Shown piece after piece: positions 1 to 8,530 of a stretch of 64,000 nucleotides of DNA. A program made the position numbers and the translations under genes. The DNA comes from Flavobacterium sp. KMS. GTDB taxonomy: Bacteria > Bacteroidota > Bacteroidia > Flavobacteriales > Flavobacteriaceae. The stretch spans positions 1 through 64,000 of the forward strand of contig NZ_JSYP01000018.1 of the NCBI RefSeq assembly GCF_000813005.1, read 5' to 3'. The first letter of the stretch is position 1, and each line of letters opens with the position of its first letter. The notes under the pieces are model-generated. The model was not told the DNA's origin. It did no database searches and saw nothing but the letters and a program-made list of their open reading frames with translations.

Positions 1-29
1 TGTAGAGACGCACCGCAGTGCGTCTACAC
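1..29. repeat. Degenerate palindromic repeat at the window edge
   Basis: The first 29 bases form an imperfect hairpin: a left arm GTAGAGACGCAC and a right arm GTGCGTCTAC, differing by a two-base bulge. It sits in an intergenic position and resembles the short GC-rich palindromes scattered between genes in Flavobacterium genomes. No protein can be read from it. It could act as a transcript end for a gene lying left of the window, but no U-tract follows. Confidence 0.5.
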
Positions 30-130
30 ACAGTATTACGACACAACCAACAATTAAATATGTCAAATCTGTAAAATCTCCGCGAGAATAAATTCCATTT
101 TTTTATCTTTACTCTCAAAACTAAACCCAA

Positions 131-601
131 ATGGCACTAAATAATAGCATAACAAAACATTCGATTATTGCTGGAATTTTTGTGTGTGCTATATTTCCGT
201 TGCTAATCTTCTCCGAAAGTTATTTTATTGACCTTTGTGTCAAAATATGTGATTTTGGTATTTTTTGGAATCCAATTTTCTGGGGAATTCTATTTCCATC
301 ATTCATCATTTTTCTATTTTGGAATACAGCTAAAAAAATAAGTCATTCATTAAACCAAATAACATATTTTCAGGCTTGCTCACAATTCTCATTTGCAGTA
401 AGCATAAAAATCATAATAGCTCTTTTTATACTTTATATAATTGGACAGTTTGTTAATGGGATTTCTGTTGTATTACATTCCCAAATTTATGATCAAATTG
501 TTTTTTCAATACTAATGATATTATTTTTATCATTTCTATTAATGATATTCACTTTTATTAGCAGTTTAGTAATTGTGAAACTTAATCAGAAAAACTCATA
601 A
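131..601 (+). CDS. Unknown multi-pass membrane protein
   Basis: This 156-residue protein is very hydrophobic. I see four likely membrane segments, near residues 12-28, 48-66, 92-112 and 125-148, with short polar loops. There is no signal peptidase site and no catalytic motif. The ATG follows an AT-rich leader. The gene ends one base before the next coding region starts, so the two are probably one transcription unit. I do not recognise the family. Length and topology would fit a small inner-membrane accessory protein, but nothing in the sequence assigns a substrate. Confidence 0.6.
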   Translation: MALNNSITKHSIIAGIFVCAIFPLLIFSESYFIDLCVKICDFGIFWNPIFWGILFPSFIIFLFWNTAKKISHSLNQITYFQACSQFSFAVSIKIIIALFILYIIGQFVNGISVVLHSQIYDQIVFSILMILFLSFLLMIFTFISSLVIVKLNQKNS

Positions 602-602
602 T

Positions 603-1106
603 TTGACCAGCAACGACATATATTACAGAAGGTGGATACGGTTAATAGGCGCCATTTCTACTTTCTTTGCTTTGATAAGTTTCTTTCCTGCTATAGGCGA
701 TATTTGTACTATTCTATATTACAACGACACTTATATTAACTACGATAAATATCAAAAGAAACACATTGTAATGGATTCTTTAGCATATTTTGCACCTGAT
801 CCTGAATCCAGAGTTGATGGTTACTCTAAAGATCTTGATAATTATAACACAATTATTTTACTCAATAAGTCCAGAAATGAAGAAAGTGTAACAGATTCAA
901 TAGGAAAAACTCATCTTTATGTATGGCATAGAAAAGGGATAGATTTTGCTTATCCGGCAAAAAAAGAAGACAAAACCCTTCCGGCAAGAAAAATCTTTTA
1001 TCAAAAAGCAACAATTCCTTTCTTTTGGCTTTTCTCCATTCTAATTACTTTCATAATGCATAAAATCATAAAAAAAAGTAAACTTTTTAAAGGATTTGAT
1101 CATTAG
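603..1106 (+). CDS. Unknown membrane-anchored protein, TTG start
   Basis: The 167-residue frame opens with TTG one base after the upstream stop codon. The first ATG in frame is about 57 codons in and would remove the first membrane segment, so TTG is the better start. The protein has a membrane segment near residues 11-32, a polar domain of about 95 residues probably outside the cytoplasm, and a second membrane segment near 136-154 followed by a basic tail (IIKKSKLFK). This resembles small two-TM proteins with an extracytoplasmic domain, but I cannot name a family. Tight spacing with the upstream membrane gene suggests joint expression. Confidence 0.5.
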   Translation: MTSNDIYYRRWIRLIGAISTFFALISFFPAIGDICTILYYNDTYINYDKYQKKHIVMDSLAYFAPDPESRVDGYSKDLDNYNTIILLNKSRNEESVTDSIGKTHLYVWHRKGIDFAYPAKKEDKTLPARKIFYQKATIPFFWLFSILITFIMHKIIKKSKLFKGFDH

Positions 1107-1183
1107 AATTTTTGAATTGGTAATGAACAAGCAAGATTTAATCAAATTGACTATTTTTGTTTAGAACATCACAAAACTCCAAA

Positions 1184-2344
1184 ATGAAAATACTACTCCT
1201 AGGTTCAGGCGAATTAGGCAAAGAATTTACCATCGCTGCACAACGAATCGGACAAACCATAATTGCTGTAGATAGTTACGAAAATGCTCCGGCAATGCAA
1301 GTTGCACACGGCTTTGAAGTAATCAATATGCTCGATGGCGAGGCCCTTGACAAAATCGTAGCCAAACACAAACCCGATTTTATAGTTCCAGAGATAGAAG
1401 CCATTCGTACCGAGCGATTTTACGATTACGAGAAACAAGGCATTACAGTAGTTCCATCTGCGAAAGCGGCAAACTACACCATGAATCGCAAAGCCATTCG
1501 TGATTTAGCAGCCAAAGAACTAGGACTTAAAACTGCCAAATATCAATATGCGACCTCAGCTTCAGCACTACAAAAAGCGGTTCAGGAAGTAGGAATGCCA
1601 TGCGTTGTAAAACCTTTAATGTCTTCTTCAGGAAAAGGGCAATCGACTATAAAAACCCAAGATGACATCCTAAAAGCTTGGGATTATGCTGTAGCAGGTT
1701 CACGCGGAGATGTTATCGAGGTAATTGTAGAAGCGTTTATAAACTTCGATTCAGAGATTACACTTTTAACAATTACTCAAAATAATAATCCAACCTTATT
1801 TTGTGCACCAATAGGTCACCGCCAAGAACGTGGCGATTATCAGGAAAGTTGGCAACCCGCCCGAGTATCCGATAAAGATTTATATGAAGCCCAAGATATG
1901 GCCGAAAAAATAACTGAAGCTTTGGGAGGCGCAGGTCTTTTTGGAGTAGAATTTTTCTTAACCAACGAAGGAGTTTATTTCTCTGAACTTTCACCTCGCC
2001 CACACGATACCGGAATGGTAACTTTAGCAGGAACACAAAACTTCAACGAGTTTGAATTGCATTTACGTGCTATTTTAAGTTTACCAATTTTCGAAATAAC
2101 CTTAGAAAAAGCTGGAGCAAGCGCAGTAATTCTAGCCTCTGGAGAATCAAACAATCCAACTTATATCGGAATCGAAAAAGTTGCTGCATTACCTAAAACC
2201 GACTTCCGTATCTTTGGGAAACCAACTTCAAGGCCTTACCGCCGTATGGGAGTTGTTTTATCAAACGACATTCTGGAAACACCGATTGAAGAAGTGGTCG
2301 AAAGAGCAAAAAAAACCGCACAATTAATAACTGTAATTTTATAA
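1184..2344 (+). CDS. purT: Formate-dependent phosphoribosylglycinamide formyltransferase (GAR transformylase 2)
   Basis: PurT makes formyl-GAR from GAR, formate and ATP in purine biosynthesis, in the cytoplasm. The N-terminus has the Rossmann-like motif GSGELGKE (residues 7-14), followed by the conserved PEIEAI segment. The ATP-grasp core shows CVVKPLMSSSGKGQS and the C-terminal signature SELSPRPHDTGMVTL. I place the start at the ATG at 1184, giving 386 residues, close to the E. coli enzyme (392). A longer frame from a TTG at 1157 adds nine residues that the family does not have. The next gene starts four bases downstream, so co-transcription is likely, although that gene has no obvious link to purines. 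Confidence 0.95.
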   Translation: MKILLLGSGELGKEFTIAAQRIGQTIIAVDSYENAPAMQVAHGFEVINMLDGEALDKIVAKHKPDFIVPEIEAIRTERFYDYEKQGITVVPSAKAANYTMNRKAIRDLAAKELGLKTAKYQYATSASALQKAVQEVGMPCVVKPLMSSSGKGQSTIKTQDDILKAWDYAVAGSRGDVIEVIVEAFINFDSEITLLTITQNNNPTLFCAPIGHRQERGDYQESWQPARVSDKDLYEAQDMAEKITEALGGAGLFGVEFFLTNEGVYFSELSPRPHDTGMVTLAGTQNFNEFELHLRAILSLPIFEITLEKAGASAVILASGESNNPTYIGIEKVAALPKTDFRIFGKPTSRPYRRMGVVLSNDILETPIEEVVERAKKTAQLITVIL

Positions 2345-2347
2345 AAG

Positions 2348-2665
2348 ATGAAAAAATTAGTATTCTTAGCATTTCTATTCTTAAGTATCACAATCAATGC
2401 ACAAGACAAAAAAACCACCGAAAAACCTCAAATTGTAGAAACAGCTTGTGGAGAATGTCAATTTGGGATGAAAGGAAATAGCTGTGATTTAGCTGTTCGC
2501 ATAGACGGAAAATCTTATTTCGTAGATGGAACTACTATAGACGAACATGGCGATGCACATGCAAAAGATGGTTTTTGTAATACAATCCGTAAAGCAGCAG
2601 TAACTGGAAAAATAGAAAACAACCGTTATAAAGTAACTACGTTTACATTGGTAAAAAGCAACTAA
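2348..2665 (+). CDS. Small secreted DUF6370-like protein
   Basis: This 105-residue protein has a clear signal peptide (hydrophobic residues 4-17, cleavage expected after INAQ). The mature part carries conserved-looking cysteines in TACGECQFG, SCDLAV and FCNTIRK, and a segment resembling a small beta-rich metal- or disulphide-containing domain. The composition and the ETACGECQFG start match the DUF6370 family of Bacteroidota, whose function is unknown. The stop codon overlaps the ATG of the following Crp-like gene (TAATG), which indicates translational coupling. Periplasmic location is inferred from the signal peptide. Confidence 0.65.
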   Translation: MKKLVFLAFLFLSITINAQDKKTTEKPQIVETACGECQFGMKGNSCDLAVRIDGKSYFVDGTTIDEHGDAHAKDGFCNTIRKAAVTGKIENNRYKVTTFTLVKSN

Positions 2666-3240
2666 TGGAATTAATTCTAGAAAACATTGCCAAACATGTT
2701 TCGCTAACTCCCGAAGAACAAGCTCATTTTTTATCCAAAACTGAAACCCGTTTCTACAAAGCCAAAACGATTTTATTAAACGCAGGAAATGTTTGTAAAG
2801 AATCTTATTTTATAAACTCAGGAATCATTCGAAGTTTTAATATCAATGACAATATTGTAGAACATGTATTGAGTTTTTCTTGTCAAGGATGGTGGATAAG
2901 CGATATGTATAGCCTTATTACTCAAAAACCAGGACAACTATTTATTGAAGTTGTAGAAGATGCCGAAGTTGTCGTTCTTAGCAAAGAAAACCAAGAACAA
3001 CTGTATTTTGATATTCCAAAATTAGAACGCTTTTTCAGGATTTTAACCGAGAATTCATTGGTTGCCAATCAGCAACGCTTAATGGATAATCTAAGTTTAT
3101 CTGCCGAAGAACGTTTTGAAAAATTCTGCGCCAAATATCCAACACTAATCCAGAAAGTACCTCAAAAACAAATTGCTTCTTTCATCGGCGTTACACCCGA
3201 ATTTTTTAGCAAAATGAAAGCAAGACTTTTAAAGAAATAG
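2665..3240 (+). CDS. Crp/Fnr-type cyclic nucleotide-binding domain regulator
   Basis: The 191-residue protein has the usual layout of Bacteroidota Crp/Fnr-like proteins: an N-terminal cNMP-binding beta-barrel (about residues 5-125, with FYKAKTILLNAGNVCKESYF and a strand ending VVVLSKEN), a dimer helix, and a short C-terminal segment where PQKQIASFIGVTPEFFSKMK looks like a helix-turn-helix. There is no Fnr-type N-terminal cysteine cluster. Its ATG overlaps the stop codon of the DUF6370 gene, so the two are read together. The ligand cannot be told from the sequence. Many family members lack clear cAMP-contact residues, so cAMP binding should not be assumed. Confidence 0.8.
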   Translation: MELILENIAKHVSLTPEEQAHFLSKTETRFYKAKTILLNAGNVCKESYFINSGIIRSFNINDNIVEHVLSFSCQGWWISDMYSLITQKPGQLFIEVVEDAEVVVLSKENQEQLYFDIPKLERFFRILTENSLVANQQRLMDNLSLSAEERFEKFCAKYPTLIQKVPQKQIASFIGVTPEFFSKMKARLLKK

Positions 3241-3250
3241 TTTTTTTTTA

Positions 3251-3319
3251 TTTAACCATTAAGACATTAAGAAAAATTAAGCTTTGGCCTTAATGAAACT
3301 TAATATCTTAATGGTTAAA
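3251..3319. terminator. Inverted repeat between convergent genes, likely bidirectional terminator
   Basis: A 21-base arm starting TTTAACCATTAAG (3251-3271) pairs with its complement at 3299-3319 with a single wobble. It lies between the convergent Crp-like gene and aceA. A run of T precedes the left arm, which suits termination of the minus-strand aceA transcript. The AT-rich arm also looks like a dispersed Flavobacterium intergenic repeat. Confidence 0.55.
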
Positions 3320-3358
3320 ATTTTAAAATTCTCTTAATATTGAACTAATTTTATTGAA

Positions 3359-4639
3359 TTAAAACTGCTCCACTTCAGTAGAATGTTTCATTGCAGTAGT
3401 TGTAGATTTACCTATCGTTACTGTATTTTGTACAGCATCAAAATAAGAAGTTCCTACGAAAGCTTGGTGTTTTACAGCTCTAAATCCGCTACTTTGTAAA
3501 GCAAATTCTTTTTCCTGTAATTCAGAATATCCCGCCATTCCTCTTTCTTTATATGCTTTAGACAATTCGAACATACTTGTATTTAAAGCATGGAATCCTG
3601 CCAACGTAATAAATTGGAATTTATATCCCATTGCAGCCAAGTCTTCTCTAAACGTTTCCATCTCGGCAACAGATAATTTAGCAGCCCAATTAAATGATGG
3701 AGAACAGTTATAAGCTAGCATTTTATCAGGAAATTGTTCACGCATAGCATCAGCAAACTTTTTAGCATATACCAAATCCGGATTACTGGTTTCCATCCAG
3801 ATTAAATCAGCATAAGGCGCATAACTTAATCCCCTTGCAATCCCTTGATCGATTCCGCTATTTACATAAAAGAAACCTTCATTAGTTTTTTCGCCAGTAA
3901 TAAACGGAGCATCTCTGGGATCTACATCGCTCGTTAATAAATTTGCCGCATCAGCATCTGTTCTTGCTACAATAAGAGTTGGCGTTCCCATAACATCTGC
4001 TGCTAGTCTTGCTGCTACCAGTTTATTAATAGCTTCCTGAGTCGGTACTAAAACTTTCCCTCCAAGATGTCCACACTTTTTTGCAGAACTCAATTGATCT
4101 TCAAAATGAACTCCAGAAGCTCCAGACTCAATCATAGATTTCATTAGTTCGAATGCATTTAAGTTTCCTCCAAAACCAGCTTCGGCATCAGCAACAATAG
4201 GCACTAAATAATCTTTTTTATCCTGAACTCCATTAACAACCTGAATTTGATCAGCTCTTAATAAAGCATTGTTTATTTTCTTAACCACCATAGGCACACT
4301 ATTTACAGGATAAAGAGATTGATCAGGATACATTTCGCCAGCCAAATTAGCATCTGCAGCGACTTGCCATCCACTCAAATAAATAGCTTCTAAACCTGCA
4401 TCAACTTCTTGTATCGCCTGATTACCGGTTAAGGCACCTAATCCTGCTACAAAATCTTGACTTTTAAGTTTTCTCCATAATTTTTGAGCGCCCATTTTGG
4501 CAATAGAATGTTCTATTTCGTAAGACCCTTGTAAAGTAACCACTTCAGTTGCTGTGTAAGGTCGTTCTACTCCTGCCCATCTTGGGTTTGTTAACCAATC
4601 GTTGATCAATTCCTGAATTCTGTCTTCTGTTGTTTTCAT
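3359..4639 (-). CDS. aceA: Isocitrate lyase
   Basis: Isocitrate lyase splits isocitrate into succinate and glyoxylate, the first step of the glyoxylate shunt needed for growth on acetate or fatty acids. The 426-residue length matches short bacterial forms. The signature KKCGH is at residues 187-191 with the catalytic cysteine at 189. The Mg-binding region shows IVADAEAGFGG and NAFELMKSM. The C-terminus is intact. It lies 198 bases downstream of aceB on the same strand, an aceB-aceA arrangement. The gap between them holds no gene and no strong hairpin, so co-transcription is plausible, although a separate aceA promoter cannot be excluded. Confidence 0.97.
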   Translation of the reverse strand: MKTTEDRIQELINDWLTNPRWAGVERPYTATEVVTLQGSYEIEHSIAKMGAQKLWRKLKSQDFVAGLGALTGNQAIQEVDAGLEAIYLSGWQVAADANLAGEMYPDQSLYPVNSVPMVVKKINNALLRADQIQVVNGVQDKKDYLVPIVADAEAGFGGNLNAFELMKSMIESGASGVHFEDQLSSAKKCGHLGGKVLVPTQEAINKLVAARLAADVMGTPTLIVARTDADAANLLTSDVDPRDAPFITGEKTNEGFFYVNSGIDQGIARGLSYAPYADLIWMETSNPDLVYAKKFADAMREQFPDKMLAYNCSPSFNWAAKLSVAEMETFREDLAAMGYKFQFITLAGFHALNTSMFELSKAYKERGMAGYSELQEKEFALQSSGFRAVKHQAFVGTSYFDAVQNTVTIGKSTTTAMKHSTEVEQF

Positions 4640-4837
4640 AGTATAGTTATTTGGGTTGTTAGTAAGTAAAAAAGTTTGCAGTTACGGTTTGCAGTTTTCT
4701 ACAGAGTCTCAAAAAAGTTTTTTTTATTGCTACTCTGATTTTTTTAAAACCCATAGATTTTAAATTAAAAATCTGCGTTACCTGCTAAATCTGCGTGAAA
4801 AAATATTTTTAATTTTTAATTCTCAATTTTTAATTCA

Positions 4838-6439
4838 TTATAGATATTTGTAACATGGGATAGTAAGAAAGTTTTCAAAGTCGAGAGTTACAACCAACCT
4901 TTCTAGTACTTTTTCAGCCAAAGGAAACCAGCGTTTTTCATAGTTTTCTTCGCCCAATTCCTTTTTAATTTTACTGAATTCATCTAAAGCTAATTTGTGA
5001 TAATAGGCAAGATTCAACTGCTTTCCATTATCCAAAACCACTTTGTTATATAACCATTGCCACAATTGCGATCTCGAAATCTCTGCTGTTGCCGCATCTT
5101 CCATTAAATTATGTATAGCCGCTGCACCTTGTCCGTTAAGCCAGGAAGCCAGATACAAAACTCCTACATTAATATTTTTTCGAACTCCTTCTTCAGTTAT
5201 AGTACCATTTGGCACTTCAAGCAAATCTTGCTCGGTAATTGTAAGATGCGGTCTTGCTATATGAATCTGATTTGGTGTTGGCATTCCTGCATCAAATATC
5301 TCTTTTGCTAATGAAACCAAATCTGGATGTGCTACCCATGTTCCGTCGTGACCGTTACGAACCTCACGCTCTTTATCGGCTTTTACTTTCGCGAAAGCGA
5401 TAGCATTGGCTTCATCATTATTCTTAATCGGAATTTGAGCTGCCATTCCCCCAATTGCGTGGATTCCTCTTTTGTGACATCTCTGGATTACCAAATTAGA
5501 ATACGCTTTCATGAAAGGCGAAGTCATATTTACCTGATCTCTATCTGGAACCAAAAACGAAGGATGTTTATGGAATTTCTTTATGTATGAAAAAATATAA
5601 TCCCAACGACCACAATTAAGTCCAACGATGTGATTTTTTAATTCGAAAATAATTTCGTCCAATTGAAAACTTGCCGTTATCGTCTCTATAAGAACAGTTA
5701 CTTTAATCGTTCCCTGAGGAATTCTTAAATAGTTCTGAGTAAACTCAATAACATTGTTCCACCAACGTGCTTCTAGATAATGTTCTAATTTTGGGATATA
5801 GAAATAAGGAGCAGTTCCGTTTTCAAGTAATTTTTTATGATTATGAAAAACATACAAACCAAAATCTACCAATGATCCCGAAACTTCCTGACCTTCTACC
5901 AGAACATGTTTCTCATTAAGATGTATTCCTCTAGGTCGAACAATTAAAGTCGCGATATTTTCATTTAACTGATAGGTTTTGTTTTTAACCTCATCAGTCA
6001 AACTGATAGTTTTATTTACAGCATCGATTAAGTTTACTTGTCCGCTCATTAAATTTCCCCATGTTGGAGAAGTACTATCTTCAAAATCGGCCATGAATGT
6101 TTTCGCACCAGAATTAAGGGCATTGATAATCATTTTTCTATCAACTGGCCCTGTAATCTCTACTCTCCTATCCAATAAATCTTCAGGAATGGATCCTGCT
6201 GTCCAATTATCTTCTCTGACTAATTTAGTTTCAACTGGAAAAGTTGGCATGACGCCTTGATCAAATAAAATTTGTTTCTGCTCTCTCTGAAACAGTAATA
6301 GTTTACGTTGAGAATCAAATTTTCGATGCAATTCTGTTATAAAAGCTACTGCTTCATCTGTCCAGATAGCAGTATAAGAATTGTTTTTTTCGGCTAAAAA
6401 CTCCATTGCCGTCTCTGTAATTTCCAATTGGTTTTTCAT
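4838..6439 (-). CDS. aceB: Malate synthase A
   Basis: Malate synthase condenses glyoxylate with acetyl-CoA to malate, completing the glyoxylate shunt. At 533 residues it fits the A-type enzyme. The signature region reads HIVGLNCGRWDYIFSYIK, and the active-site area includes KTFMADFEDSTSPTW and the C-terminal catalytic region around LMEDAATAEISRSQLWQWL. The ATG at 6439 is preceded by a purine-rich stretch. The gene is divergent from the ScfR/RamB-type regulator, and the shared 118-base upstream region contains a perfect palindrome. This context makes carbon-source control of aceB-aceA likely. Confidence 0.97.
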   Translation of the reverse strand: MKNQLEITETAMEFLAEKNNSYTAIWTDEAVAFITELHRKFDSQRKLLLFQREQKQILFDQGVMPTFPVETKLVREDNWTAGSIPEDLLDRRVEITGPVDRKMIINALNSGAKTFMADFEDSTSPTWGNLMSGQVNLIDAVNKTISLTDEVKNKTYQLNENIATLIVRPRGIHLNEKHVLVEGQEVSGSLVDFGLYVFHNHKKLLENGTAPYFYIPKLEHYLEARWWNNVIEFTQNYLRIPQGTIKVTVLIETITASFQLDEIIFELKNHIVGLNCGRWDYIFSYIKKFHKHPSFLVPDRDQVNMTSPFMKAYSNLVIQRCHKRGIHAIGGMAAQIPIKNNDEANAIAFAKVKADKEREVRNGHDGTWVAHPDLVSLAKEIFDAGMPTPNQIHIARPHLTITEQDLLEVPNGTITEEGVRKNINVGVLYLASWLNGQGAAAIHNLMEDAATAEISRSQLWQWLYNKVVLDNGKQLNLAYYHKLALDEFSKIKKELGEENYEKRWFPLAEKVLERLVVTLDFENFLTIPCYKYL

Positions 6440-6489
6440 AGCTAATACATTTTATACGACAATGTTATAAAAAAGTTTAATACAAAACA

Positions 6490-6503
6490 AGCGAACGTTC
6501 GCT
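6490..6503. promoter_or_regulatory. Perfect 14-bp palindrome, candidate operator
   Basis: AGCGAACGTTCGCT equals its own reverse complement. It is GC-rich in an otherwise very AT-rich divergent region and lies 51 bases upstream of the aceB start and 55 bases upstream of the regulator start. The symmetric placement fits a binding site for the adjacent ScfR/RamB-like protein controlling itself and aceB-aceA. This is inference from position. I did not find a second copy in front of aceA. Confidence 0.6.
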
Positions 6504-6557
6504 AAATATTAAAAATATTTTTTTGGCGATTATTTTTATAATGCGTATTTTTGAGTT

Positions 6558-8039
6558 ATGGACATTGAAAAAGACTATATCAAGCTTATTTTCGGACTTA
6601 AATTAAAACAGGTTCGCACGCAAAAAAACCTTTCGTTATTTGGCTTAGCCAAACTCACGAACCTTTCTAAATCCTATTTGAACGAAATAGAAAAAGGAAA
6701 GAAATATCCGAAGACTGATAAGATTTTACTCTTGTGCGAAAATCTTGACATAAGTTACGATCAAATGGTTTCTTTGAAACTAGATAACAACTTAGCACCG
6801 ATAGGCGAAATTTTAAAATCTGGTATTTTAAAAGAAATTCCGTTAGAGCTTTTTGGAATCCATGAAAACGATTTGATTGATATTATTGCTAATGCTCCTG
6901 CAAAAGTCAATGCCTTTATTAGCACCATAATAGAAATTGCACAACACTATAATTTAAGTCGGGAAAGTTTTTTCTTGGCATCATTGCGTTCCTACCAAGA
7001 AGCACACACAAATTACTTTGAAGATTTAGAAAATAAAGTAGTTGCTTTCTCAAAATCATTCCAGATTAATCTTGAGAATCAAATTTCAACTTTGGAATTA
7101 AGTGCCATTCTAAAAGAAGAATACGGCTATACAATTAAAGAACTCTTCTTTAAAGATCAGGAAGCTTTGGGCGATTTACGATCTATTTATGTTCCTAAAA
7201 GCAAAACTTTATTACTCTCTAAAGAAATAGATGATCCCCAAAGGGCTTTTATATTAGCCAAAGAAATAGCTTATAACTACTTAGAGATAACCGACAGATT
7301 ATTAACCTTCAGCTGGATAAAGTTTGATAATTTTGATCAGGTCTTGCATAATTTTTACGCTTCCTATTTTGCCGGAGCATTATTACTGCCTAGGAAATTA
7401 TTAATAGACGACATTAATCTTTTCTTAACCAAAGAGCATCCAAGACCTGAAGAGTTTGTTGCTTTAATCGAAAAATTTAATGTTTCGCCTGAATCATTTT
7501 ACCAGAGATTAACCAATCTTTTACCAAAGGATTTTCATTTAAAGAATTTATTCTTCCTGAGAATGTCCCATCATATAGGCTCGGGAACGTATCAAATAAA
7601 AAAAGAGCTTCATATTACCAATCAGCAAGAACCCCATGCTAATGAAATGAATGAGCATTATTGCCGCCGATGGGTTTCTATTAAAACAATTGACGAAGCG
7701 ATTAAACAAAACAAAGCGCATTTCTTTGACGCTCAAATTTCGAGTTATGAGAATAGCGGAAACGAATATTTAGTTTTTTCATCGGCTACCAAAGATCCTT
7801 TTGTAGAAAACTGTATCCGAAGTATTTCGGTTGGAATTTTGATTACTCCAGCCATGAAAAAGAAATTCAAATTTATAGAAGCTAAACCAGTCGTAAAACA
7901 AATAGTTGGGGTTACTTGCGAAACTTGTGCTGTTAAAAATTGCTTAGAAAGAGCCTCGCCTCCAACACAACTTGAAAACAAGAAACGCCATGAAAACACC
8001 GATTTAGTTGTACAACAGTATATAGCGAAATATAGTTAA
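6558..8039 (+). CDS. ScfR/RamB-type transcriptional regulator (XRE HTH plus DUF2083)
   Basis: The 493-residue protein starts with an XRE helix-turn-helix (about residues 12-72, including LTNLSKSYLNEIEKGKKYP). A central region corresponds to the IrrE/ImmA-like domain, but the zinc-protease motif HExxH is replaced by KEIAY, so it should not be a protease. The C-terminus shows CETCAVKNCLERASPP with cysteines at 454, 457 and 462, the pattern of the DUF2083 domain found in short-chain fatty acid regulators. Actinobacterial relatives such as RamB control aceA and aceB. Here the gene is divergent from aceB, so a role in glyoxylate shunt control is strongly suggested. Confidence 0.85.
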   Translation: MDIEKDYIKLIFGLKLKQVRTQKNLSLFGLAKLTNLSKSYLNEIEKGKKYPKTDKILLLCENLDISYDQMVSLKLDNNLAPIGEILKSGILKEIPLELFGIHENDLIDIIANAPAKVNAFISTIIEIAQHYNLSRESFFLASLRSYQEAHTNYFEDLENKVVAFSKSFQINLENQISTLELSAILKEEYGYTIKELFFKDQEALGDLRSIYVPKSKTLLLSKEIDDPQRAFILAKEIAYNYLEITDRLLTFSWIKFDNFDQVLHNFYASYFAGALLLPRKLLIDDINLFLTKEHPRPEEFVALIEKFNVSPESFYQRLTNLLPKDFHLKNLFFLRMSHHIGSGTYQIKKELHITNQQEPHANEMNEHYCRRWVSIKTIDEAIKQNKAHFFDAQISSYENSGNEYLVFSSATKDPFVENCIRSISVGILITPAMKKKFKFIEAKPVVKQIVGVTCETCAVKNCLERASPPTQLENKKRHENTDLVVQQYIAKYS

Positions 8040-8040
8040 A

Positions 8041-8460
8041 TTAGATTTCTAGACTTCTTAGACATTAGACTTCTTAGATTTTCACACAATCTTATCTTCT
8101 CGTTTTCACACAATCTTGTCTTCTCGACGAAGGAGAGATCTCCGCGAGAAACTCGACAAAGATTAGCAATATTGCAAGCATAGAATGGATAAAAAACCGT
8201 CCAACGTAAGTAGCTCGGCAAGGATTGGGAATATTACTTTGTGGCCCTTCGACTTCGCTCAGGACGACAATATTGCGGCTAGTTTATGCTGCTTTATACG
8301 ATAAAATAAGTCTTTGTTTCTTTATCACTCAGAACCTTAGAGCCTCAGCAACTCAGTCCCGAAACTTCGGGATTGCCTCTTTGCCTCTTTGTCTCTTTGA
8401 ACCTTTGCCCCTCTGAACCTCAAAAAAACCCTTGAACCTCAAAAAAATCATTTCTTAATC
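8041..8460. repeat. Repeat-rich intergenic stretch
   Basis: This gap of about 490 bases before the pirin gene contains no credible gene. It is a patchwork of short repeats also seen elsewhere in the window: CTTCGACTTCGCTCAGGA at 8249 (again near 43473), the self-complementary CCCGAAACTTCGGG near 8371 (variant near 40774), CTCCGCGAGAA near 8149 (again near 80), and CCTTTG/GAACCT runs near 8400 (again near 46390). Near 8081-8130 a stretch containing TTTTCACACAATCTT is duplicated in tandem. Codon-like open frames here are artefacts of these repeats. Confidence 0.7.
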
Positions 8461-8491
8461 TAGGTTAAGTGCTCTCCCTTTCCTTTGGTTG

Positions 8492-8499
8492 TAAATTTG
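8492..8499 (+). promoter_or_regulatory. Bacteroidota -7 box upstream of the pirin gene
   Basis: TAAATTTG matches the Bacteroidota consensus TAnnTTTG and would place the transcription start about 25 bases before the pirin ATG. A clear -33 TTTG at the right spacing is not visible. Confidence 0.5.
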
Positions 8500-8530
8500 C
8501 CCTATCAAATAACAACAAACACAAACAATC

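Noticed and set aside
4670..4700. Direct repeats GTTTGCAGTT upstream of aceA as possible regulator sites
   Set aside because: The same kind of CAGTTTT/GTTTGCAG unit occurs between clpP and clpX, so it looks like a dispersed repeat rather than a specific operator.
8225..8416. Open frame of 63 codons in the repeat-rich gap
   Set aside because: It runs through dispersed repeats such as CTTCGACTTCGCTCAGGA and has no sensible protein features or ribosome binding site.
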